A stretch of DNA of 48,904 nucleotides, from positions 1 to 48,904 of the forward strand of contig JADLGO010000051.1 in assembly GCA_020849275.1 (NCBI GenBank), in the 5' to 3' direction. Position numbers and translations under genes: made by a program. This stretch comes from Chthonomonadales bacterium. GTDB taxonomy: Bacteria > Armatimonadota > Chthonomonadetes > Chthonomonadales > CAJBBX01. Within the stretch, counting starts at the first letter, position 1, and the number at the start of each line of letters is the position of its first letter. The notes below the pieces were generated by a model, which searched no databases, was not told the origin of the DNA, and worked only from the letters and a program-made list of their open reading frames with translations. Below, piece after piece: positions 16,702 through 26,196 of the stretch.

Positions 16702-17492
16702 AGGCTCGACGGCCGTCGAGCGCGGTGATCGCCGCGCTACTGACAGTCGGCGCACTGGCGGCGCAGAGCGCGAGCGCGCAGGAGGCCTCCTACTCGCTCA
16801 AGCGCGTCTACAGGCAAGGCGAGGTGGACCGCTATCGTACCATCATCCATGTGGAGCAGCAGACCGCGCCGGCCGGGTCGGCGCCGATCGTTCTCGTCAT
16901 GACCCTCACGACCACGGAGACCACCCGCGAAGTGAAGCCGGATGGTGGGGTGGTACTCGAGAACCGGCTGGACTCCGCCGTCGTCTCGCTGAACGGCAAG
17001 GAGGAGCCGTTGCCCGGCCCCGGACAAGCGGTGACGCTGACGACTCTCGACAAGGACGGCAAACCGGTCCGGCAGGAGACCACCGGCCAGACCGGGATCG
17101 CGCCGCTGATCGCGATGACGCGGCCGGCGTTCCTCATCCCTCGCCCGCTGAAGGTCGGCGAGCAACTGAAGCTGCGGCTCCCGGAGGGGCCGGAGACGGC
17201 GAAGACGCTCGACGTTTCGATCACCCTCGTGGAGCTCGCGAAGAAGGCCCAGGAGCTCCCCTCGGACGCTTTGCGAGTGAAGAGCGTGGCGGACGGCGTT
17301 CTGCCGGGCGCCGCCGGCGCCCAGCGCCTGCACGCGGAGATGACAAGCCTGATGGAGCCCGAGGGGGCTAGGCTTCTGCGCGTGGACGGCACCGTCACCG
17401 GGCTTGTCTTCCCGCAGATCGGCCCGGCCAGGATGACCTTCCGCGTCGTTCGGCTGCCCTCATCCGCCGCGCCGCCGACGGCCACGCACTGA
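16698..17492 (+). CDS. Secreted protein of unknown function, paralogue 2 of 3
   Basis: 264 residues. A signal peptide (VIAALLTVGALAAQSASAQ) is followed by SYSLKRVYRQGEVDRYRTIIHVEQQ, the counterpart of the opening motif of the flanking genes. The mid motif is FLIPRPLKVGEQLKLRLPEG near 150-170, and the end is a GLVFPQIGPARMTFRV strand. No catalytic or metal-binding residues stand out. Its ATG overlaps the previous stop, and AAGGAGA lies just upstream. Function unknown; the shared operon suggests all three act together. Confidence 0.75.
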   Translation: MKARRPSSAVIAALLTVGALAAQSASAQEASYSLKRVYRQGEVDRYRTIIHVEQQTAPAGSAPIVLVMTLTTTETTREVKPDGGVVLENRLDSAVVSLNGKEEPLPGPGQAVTLTTLDKDGKPVRQETTGQTGIAPLIAMTRPAFLIPRPLKVGEQLKLRLPEGPETAKTLDVSITLVELAKKAQELPSDALRVKSVADGVLPGAAGAQRLHAEMTSLMEPEGARLLRVDGTVTGLVFPQIGPARMTFRVVRLPSSAAPPTATH

Positions 17493-17523
17493 GGCCGAGA
17501 TCGTGCCTCGTGGAGGTGAACCC

Positions 17524-20572
<3,049 letters not shown>

Positions 20573-20581
20573 CGGCCGGCG

Positions 20582-21466
20582 TCACCCCTCGCCGCGCGCC
20601 CTCTGCCACTCGGCCTCCGCGGCCCGCAGCGACCGGCCGAACGCTCGCCCCCAGGCGCGCTCGGGCGACTGCCCGGCGCCGATGCGGGCCAGGCAGTCGC
20701 GCAGCGCGCCCATTCCTCGCTCCTTGGCCTGGCGCCCCACGAAGTCCGCGGCGCTAGAGTAGCAGAACTCGGCCTCCGCCGTGTTGAGCGCCATCGCGTA
20801 GCCCTCGAGCGCGGCGCTCACCTGGGCCAGCGACATCACCGCGCCGCGCCGCCGCGCGATCCGGTACCGGCGTCGCTCATCGCCCCGCGGCCCCCCCTCC
20901 AGCGTCACGGCGATGCCCTCGTCCAGCCAGCGCGGCACGCCCTCGCCACCCAGTGCGTGCGCTGCGGCGTGCGCCATCTCGTGGCGGAGCGCGCGGCGCC
21001 GCTCTTCTCGCGCGGCCGCCGCGCTCGGCGGAAGGCAGACCTTGTGGCGCTCCGTGCGCTCCGCGTAGTAGCCGTAACGAGCGTGCATGTAGTCAGCCCA
21101 GTCGTCGCGCGCGAACAGCGTAACGAGGATCGGCTTGGCCCAGCGCACGCTGAGCGCGCGACCGGTGGCCGCCGCGGCGGCCGAGGTGTCCGTCAGCACG
21201 AAGGGCCAGAGGTCCGCCCAGAGCTGCGGATCCGCCTCGATCTCCAGGTGCTCCTCCAGACGCAGGCGCTCGCCGGCGCGCCGCGCCGCGAGCTCGGCCT
21301 CGATCGTGCGCTGGAGGTCGTAGAGGTCGCCGGCCGGTATGCCCACGCGGAGCGCGCCGAGCATCGCGGCGTGGGCGAGCTCCAGGCGATCCTCGCGCCA
21401 GTAGGCCCTCGCGCGGGCCAGATGGAGCTCCGCCGCGGTCTCCGGCGTCAGTCGCCCCGTGCGCAT
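20582..21466 (-). CDS. Gluzincin-like metallopeptidase domain protein (peptidase MA type)
   Basis: 294 residues. HEMAH at residues 162-166 and a downstream WLDEG with Glu183 form the zinc site of gluzincins (HExxH plus Glu). The N-terminal 70 residues are helical and TPR-like. There is no signal peptide, so it would be cytoplasmic unless the start is elsewhere. The C-terminus keeps the family's AEFCYSSAADFV and a final helix. It begins 4 bp after the stop of the GH42-like gene with no ribosome site, implying coupled translation. Whether it cleaves proteins is unproven; many MA-superfamily homologues in such genomes are uncharacterised. Its end is convergent with ligA (9-bp spacer). Confidence 0.7.
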   Translation of the reverse strand: MRTGRLTPETAAELHLARARAYWREDRLELAHAAMLGALRVGIPAGDLYDLQRTIEAELAARRAGERLRLEEHLEIEADPQLWADLWPFVLTDTSAAAAATGRALSVRWAKPILVTLFARDDWADYMHARYGYYAERTERHKVCLPPSAAAAREERRRALRHEMAHAAAHALGGEGVPRWLDEGIAVTLEGGPRGDERRRYRIARRRGAVMSLAQVSAALEGYAMALNTAEAEFCYSSAADFVGRQAKERGMGALRDCLARIGAGQSPERAWGRAFGRSLRAAEAEWQRARGEG

Positions 21467-21470
21467 CGCG

Positions 21471-24400
21471 TCAGCGCGCGCCGGGCACCCGAGGCGCGAA
21501 CGCGTAGCCGGCGACGCCGGGGTCGGTGCTAAGAATCACGTAGTCGGCGCGCAGGTCCTCCCCGAGGCGTGGTTTGAGCGTGAGCGTGTGCACGCCGGCG
21601 TCGAGGCGCATCGATCCGGCCTCCGTCGTGGCGGGCGCGCCGCCGGCGGCCGTCGGACGCTGCGGCCCCTCCGGCGCATGCCCATCCACAAGGACCTCGG
21701 CCCGCGCCGGCCCGCCGCGGCGGATCGCGCGGTAGAAGATGCGGTAGACCCCGGCCACCGGCGCCCGGAAGCGCGTGGCGACACTCCCGCCCACCGGCAC
21801 GAGCACGTGCGTGGGGCCGGCGCCGGGGCTGAGCGTGGGCCCGGTGGAGGGCTGGAGTCGCCCGAGCACGGTGAAGCCCTCGCACTGAAGCAGCATCTCC
21901 TGCGGCGGCCCAGCAAGCTCGATCGAGGTGATCGCGGCCGCCGGGACCGTCAGGGTGTGTGTGTAACTGGTCGGTGTGGTGAGCTCCGGGTGCGCGGCGA
22001 AGGCCGACGGCGAGAGCACGATGGTGCGCAGGACCGGCGACGTGCCGGGGTTGTAGTAGAGCACGCGGTCGCGCTGGAGCGTAGCGTAGACGCCGTCCCA
22101 CGCGTCGTCGACGACGATCCCGTCACTCTGTGCGGGATCCAGATCGCTGAGATGGTAGGCCAGGTAACGGAGGAGTTCATAGTACCCCTCCAGCCGGTCG
22201 CGGCGGGCCGGGAAGTAGACGCACCAGCCACGGCCATGCGCCCGCGCCCAGTCCGAGCGCACCCGCCGCAGGTCGATGGTGGCCTCGATGCGTCCGCGTG
22301 GCGGGCCGGGGTCTGCCGTGGCCGGCGCCGCGTCGGCGGCATCCATCTGCACGTAGGTCACCCACGCTCCGAGGGCGCGCCGATCGGCGCTGTCACGAAG
22401 CACGTTGGCCGGCACCCACGTCTCGCTTCGCAAGGTGACGCGCGCCACGGGGCGCCCCTCGATGGCGGCCGGCGGCACGGCGAAGCGATAGGTCGTCTCG
22501 GCGGCAGTGCCGAGCTCACCCACGCGCACGTCGTTGACCAGCACCTCACGCCGCCGCCGCGCGGCCTCCGGCGGCACGGAGGCGCGCACGGTGAGCGTGT
22601 AGCGCTGGCCCGGCGCGACGGGCGCGTTCACGGCGGCGTCGGCGCCCGTCCAGCGGCGGGCGACGCCGCCGAGGCTCTCGCCGTCGTACCAGTCGCCCTG
22701 CAGGAAGGTGACCGCGTCCGACTGGCCGACGTTGATGCGGTAGTGCAGCGGCGGGGTCGCGCCGGGCTCGGTCACGAAGCGCCGGTTCACCACGGCCGGC
22801 GCGAGACGGCCGGCATGGCCGAACAGGTCTCGGAACCAGCCCTGATCGCCCTCCACGGTCTCGATCTTGCCGAAATCGTATGCGGCCAGCACGCCGCCTC
22901 CCTCCACCCAGCGCCGCAGCCGCTCCAGCGTATCCGCCTCGTAGATAGTGCCTTCCCAGAGCACGGCCACCCGATAGCGCTCCAGCGCGCCGTCCCGCAC
23001 CATCCGCTCGTCCACCACGTCGTAGTTGAGCACGTCGCGCACCGCCGTGCAGCCCTTGAGGAACGTGGGAGGGTAGCCGACATCTGGCGTGAGGAGATGG
23101 CTCGTGGTGGGATAGATCATGGCCACGTCGACTACGGGCTGGCCGACACGCAGGAAGCGCCCGTAGCGGTAGTAGACCTCGCGGTTGGCCACCACGTTGC
23201 TCGACCAGTCGAAGATCCCACGCGCCCCGAGCGAGGCCGCCTCGAAGATGCGCCCCACCTCCTGGTCGGCGTCGATGGACGACGGGGGCTCGGTCCAGAG
23301 TGGCGCGCCGTAGAAGCGGCAGGCCGATGCCAGGCGGCCGAGCATGCTCGCCTGATTCTCGGCGACGGGGCGGAAGCCGCCGTGCGTCGAACGCACGTCG
23401 ACCTGGTTGCGGGCCGCGATCCTCGCGATCATGCTGTTGTCCTCCCCGCCCCGGGGGTTCTCGTCGCCGAATCCCGCGGGGAGCATCAGCAGCGCATCGG
23501 GAAAGCTGCGCCGGGCCACGCGCGACACGGCGTCCACCAGGCTGCTCGTGCTGTTGAGGTACCACTGCACGAAGTCGAGCCAGTGACGCCGTGCCGCGCC
23601 CCTGGGGCTGCCGGGGTACGCGATGTCGTCTGCTGCGCGGTAGCGGGTGTGCCAGGCGGCGTTGAGCACCTCGATGGAGCCGTACTTCTGCATCATGGCC
23701 GTGCGGAAGGCGGCCCGCGCCAGCGGGTCCGCGCACCACCAGCCCAGGTGATCGTGCAGATCGCCGAAGCGCCGCTGCCAGTCCTCGCGCTGGCCGGGCA
23801 CGCTCACCCGCGCGCCCATCAGCAGGCCGCACTCCCCGTAGTCGCCATGCACGCCCAGGTAGAGCGCGGCGGCGCGTCGCTGCGACGAAGGTCCGTACTG
23901 CGCCGCGAGCCTCTCATACCCACGCGCCATGAACGGGCCGAAACGCGGCTCCCAGGGGGAGAACGCCTCCACGGTCCGGTCGTGCTCCAGGCACCGGATC
24001 CGCGTGAACGGGACGCTCGCCGCGTACCAGCGGGGCGGGAAGGCGTAGTGTGGGAAGTAGCACCAGTCGAAACCCTGGTCGCGCGCGGCGCGGTAGGCGG
24101 CGTCCGGACCCGCGAAGCTCCACTGGCCCGGCGCGATCTCCTCGGTGCTCAGGTGGTCGCTGTCGGTCTGCAGGAGGGTGAATCCGGCCGCCCGGACCAC
24201 CGCCATGTCGGCGGCGGGCGGCAAGCTCGTCGTCAGCAGCATGCGCTCGCCGGACCCTCGCGGGCGGGTGTAGGGGTTCTGGTCCGCAGCCCCCCCGGCG
24301 CGGATGTCCCACACCCGCACGATGCGCGCCGGGTCGTAGGCCACCACGTCCGCGGCGGGCGGCCGGGCAGCGGGACCGGGGACCTGCTCGGGCGGCGAGG

Positions 24401-24977
24401 GCCGGCGCGGCCGCGCGGGGGGCGTCGGCGAGGTGGCGGGCGGTGCGGGGCGCGCGCCGGACGGGTCCCAGGCCGTCAGCGTGCGCGCGAGCGGCCAGGC
24501 GCGGTCATCGAACGCGGCGCCGGCCCAGCCCGGAGATGCCGACGAGACGACACGCTCGTCGCCGTTGGAGCGCACCACGACGGTCCGGCCATCCGGCAGG
24601 CGCGCCGTGATGAGGAACGCCACCCCCCCGCCGCCTGCGCCGGCCCGCGCACCGATCGCCACCACGTTGCGGCCGGACAAGAGGCGCCCCGCGAGGCCCA
24701 CTCGGTATGTCTGTCGACCTCCGGGCGCGCGAAGCACCTCCGTTCCGTTCACCGTGACGGCCAGGCTGCCGCGCGACGCGAAGAGCCCCTCCGCCGCCGT
24801 GGGGGCCGCCGTGAGCGTGAACCGCTGCCGCACGTGAAGCGATGCGGCCCCGGGACGCCCGTCCCACACCCAGAAGCACCCGTTCGCGAGCGGAGGCGAG
24901 GGCGCGGCGGCAAGGCCCGCGAGCGACGCGACGGCCGACAGAGCGCCGAGCAGCGGGGTGCGGTGACGGGTTGCCAA
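21471..24977 (-). CDS. Large secreted GH42-like glycoside hydrolase
   Basis: 1168 residues. It begins at a TTG with AGGAGGTGAG about 9 nt upstream and a signal peptide (LLGALSAVASLAGLAAAPSPPLANG). A beta-rich N-terminal module (about 33-150) and a Pro-rich linker (about 170-210) lead to a GH-A-type barrel (about 230-610). Candidate acid/base is Glu382 in GVHGDYGECG and candidate nucleophile Glu563 in LWTEPPSS. Residues 613-740 (DVAMIYPTTSHLL to WVEGGGVLAAYDF) resemble the amidotransferase-like middle domain of beta-galactosidases of family 42. The remaining 400 residues are beta-sandwich modules, including VNGTEVLR/VNDVRVGE-type binding folds. Substrate unknown. It shares an operon with the peptidase-like gene. 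Confidence 0.72.
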   Translation of the reverse strand: MATRHRTPLLGALSAVASLAGLAAAPSPPLANGCFWVWDGRPGAASLHVRQRFTLTAAPTAAEGLFASRGSLAVTVNGTEVLRAPGGRQTYRVGLAGRLLSGRNVVAIGARAGAGGGGVAFLITARLPDGRTVVVRSNGDERVVSSASPGWAGAAFDDRAWPLARTLTAWDPSGARPAPPATSPTPPARPRRPSPPEQVPGPAARPPAADVVAYDPARIVRVWDIRAGGAADQNPYTRPRGSGERMLLTTSLPPAADMAVVRAAGFTLLQTDSDHLSTEEIAPGQWSFAGPDAAYRAARDQGFDWCYFPHYAFPPRWYAASVPFTRIRCLEHDRTVEAFSPWEPRFGPFMARGYERLAAQYGPSSQRRAAALYLGVHGDYGECGLLMGARVSVPGQREDWQRRFGDLHDHLGWWCADPLARAAFRTAMMQKYGSIEVLNAAWHTRYRAADDIAYPGSPRGAARRHWLDFVQWYLNSTSSLVDAVSRVARRSFPDALLMLPAGFGDENPRGGEDNSMIARIAARNQVDVRSTHGGFRPVAENQASMLGRLASACRFYGAPLWTEPPSSIDADQEVGRIFEAASLGARGIFDWSSNVVANREVYYRYGRFLRVGQPVVDVAMIYPTTSHLLTPDVGYPPTFLKGCTAVRDVLNYDVVDERMVRDGALERYRVAVLWEGTIYEADTLERLRRWVEGGGVLAAYDFGKIETVEGDQGWFRDLFGHAGRLAPAVVNRRFVTEPGATPPLHYRINVGQSDAVTFLQGDWYDGESLGGVARRWTGADAAVNAPVAPGQRYTLTVRASVPPEAARRRREVLVNDVRVGELGTAAETTYRFAVPPAAIEGRPVARVTLRSETWVPANVLRDSADRRALGAWVTYVQMDAADAAPATADPGPPRGRIEATIDLRRVRSDWARAHGRGWCVYFPARRDRLEGYYELLRYLAYHLSDLDPAQSDGIVVDDAWDGVYATLQRDRVLYYNPGTSPVLRTIVLSPSAFAAHPELTTPTSYTHTLTVPAAAITSIELAGPPQEMLLQCEGFTVLGRLQPSTGPTLSPGAGPTHVLVPVGGSVATRFRAPVAGVYRIFYRAIRRGGPARAEVLVDGHAPEGPQRPTAAGGAPATTEAGSMRLDAGVHTLTLKPRLGEDLRADYVILSTDPGVAGYAFAPRVPGAR

Positions 24978-25180
24978 GGGGGCTCACCTCCTGCGGTCCT
25001 CCGGGCGCCCCCTCAGGGGAGCGCTCATAGGCCCCGGTTCGCCGCGGGACGGCCGATCTCCTCAGCGCAGACGCCTAACGGGGGCCAAGCTCCCGTCACG
25101 TCGCCGCCCGCGCCGCGTTGTCGGAAGGTGGCAGGCACACCGTAGCCCGGTGCGGTACCGCCACGAAAGGAGCAACCCAT
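24978..25180. other. Divergent intergenic region
   Basis: 203 bp between the GH42-like gene and the small secreted protein. It contains the two ribosome sites, a 10-bp palindrome GCGGTACCGC at 25152-25161 about 20 bp before the plus-strand ATG (possible operator), and only weak promoter-like hexamers (TATGAG on the minus strand near 25025). No RNA gene seen. Confidence 0.35.
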
Positions 25181-25615
25181 ATGAAGACCCTCCGTCGAGT
25201 CCCCGCCGTGGCGCTCGCGTTCGTGATAGGCGCCAGCGTGCTGCTGGTCCCGCGCCCGGCCGCCGCAAGCGAAGAGGGGCGCCGCAACACCGCCCTCGGC
25301 CTCGGCGCCGCCGCAGCCGCCCTCCTGCTCACGCAGAGGGACAAAACGCCCGGCATCGTCGCCGGAATCGGTGCGGCGCTCGCCCTCGGCCGCTACAACG
25401 ACTCGGTCAAGAGCCGCCACGAGCGCGAGCGCTATGGCTGGTACGACCACCGCCGGGGCGACCGGTGGGATCGCAACGATCGGCGTGACCGCTGGGACCG
25501 CGACGACCGCCGCGACCGCTGGGACCGCTGGGACCGCGACCATCGGAGCGACCGCGACCGCTGGGACCGCGATGACCGCGGGGGCCGAGACCGGGACGCT
25601 CACGCCCGCCGCTGA
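25181..25615 (+). CDS. Small secreted protein with Asp-Arg-Trp repeat tail
   Basis: 144 residues. A signal peptide (VPAVALAFVIGASVLLVPRPAAAS) is followed by a hydrophobic Ala/Gly-rich helix pair (NTALGLGAAAAALLLTQ and GIVAGIGAALALGRYND). The last roughly 50 residues are almost only D, R, W, N and H, arranged as RWDRNDRRD- and RWDRDD-like units. The tail is a highly charged, presumably unfolded polyampholyte. The ATG at 25181 has AAAGGAG 9 nt upstream. Similar glycine-zipper-plus-repeat proteins are common, poorly studied envelope proteins. No function can be assigned. Confidence 0.8.
   Translation: MKTLRRVPAVALAFVIGASVLLVPRPAAASEEGRRNTALGLGAAAAALLLTQRDKTPGIVAGIGAALALGRYNDSVKSRHERERYGWYDHRRGDRWDRNDRRDRWDRDDRRDRWDRWDRDHRSDRDRWDRDDRGGRDRDAHARR
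25462..25590 (+). repeat. Imperfect tandem repeat encoding DRWDRD units
   Basis: Units such as GACCGCTGGGACCGCGAC recur with small changes, giving 9-27-bp periodicities. They keep the coding frame and encode the charged tail of the small secreted protein. Such repeats can expand or shrink by slippage. Confidence 0.7.
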
Positions 25616-25643
25616 GGTGAGCGGGCAGGTGGCGGTCCTGTCG

Positions 25644-25680
25644 AACGGGCCCGGGGTGCCGAGGGCTTCCCGGGCCCGTT
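25644..25680. terminator. Bidirectional hairpin terminator
   Basis: AACGGGCCCGGG at 25644-25655 pairs perfectly with CCCGGGCCCGTT at 25669-25680, with a 13-nt loop, between the ends of two convergent genes. The A and T bases at the stem ends give only a minimal U-tail. Confidence 0.7.
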
Positions 25681-25701
25681 GGCGCACTGAGGCCCAGGCG
25701 T

Positions 25702-26196
25702 CTAGAGCCCGCCGAGTCCAAAGCTATCAAGCACGCGCTCGCGCCGATCGCGCATCCGCAGCAGGGCGATCTCCATGTTGCGGTGAATAGTTTGCGGCGC
25801 CAACTCGTCGAACGCGATGACGCAACTCGCGCGGTACGGTTCGAAGCCCACGCGCAACGTGTAGGTGTGGTACCCCTTGCGCTGCAGCAGGGTGCGCCAG
25901 CGTACGGCCGCGGAGAGGGCTTCCGCGTGGCCGGCGGTCGCCATCTGCTCGCGGTACTCCGCCTCGAGCGACGCCTCGAGCCCGAGTGGGTCAGCGCCGG
26001 CTGGCAGCGGCGTCCCCGCCAGACGACGCAGTGACCCGAGCAGCTCGGTTCGCTGCTCGGGACCGCGGAAGAAGCAGCAGAAGACCAGGTCATCGGGGTC
26101 GGCGGCCTGAAACGGCGAGAGGTCCTCCGCCAGCGCGATCTCGGCCGGACTCGTGACGATGACCACCGTGCCCAGAACTCCGGAAGACCCCAACAT
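25702..26196 (-). CDS. Protein of unknown function
   Basis: 164 residues, not recognised. It starts with a hydrophobic stretch (GSSGVLGTVVIVTSPAEIAL) that could be the first strand and helix of a fold rather than an export signal. The middle is acidic (PDDLVFCCFFRGPEQRTELLGSL) and the C-terminal half has an alpha/beta look (GYHTYTLRVGFEPYRASCVIAFDELAPQTIHRNMEIALLRMRDRRERVLDSFGL). The ATG at 26196 has AAAGGGG upstream and a strong promoter at 26245-26274. It may be cytoplasmic. Its start touches the predicted start of the divergent flavoprotein gene. Confidence 0.7.
   Translation of the reverse strand: MLGSSGVLGTVVIVTSPAEIALAEDLSPFQAADPDDLVFCCFFRGPEQRTELLGSLRRLAGTPLPAGADPLGLEASLEAEYREQMATAGHAEALSAAVRWRTLLQRKGYHTYTLRVGFEPYRASCVIAFDELAPQTIHRNMEIALLRMRDRRERVLDSFGLGGL

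Noticed and set aside
21459-25145. 1228-codon open frame on the plus strand opposite the GH42-like gene
   Set aside because: Antisense shadow of a well-supported gene on the minus strand; composition and lack of motifs mark it as non-coding.
25462-25590. Short tandem repeats considered as a CRISPR array
   Set aside because: Unit is 9-27 bp, no spacers, in-frame inside a coding region, and no cas gene in the window.
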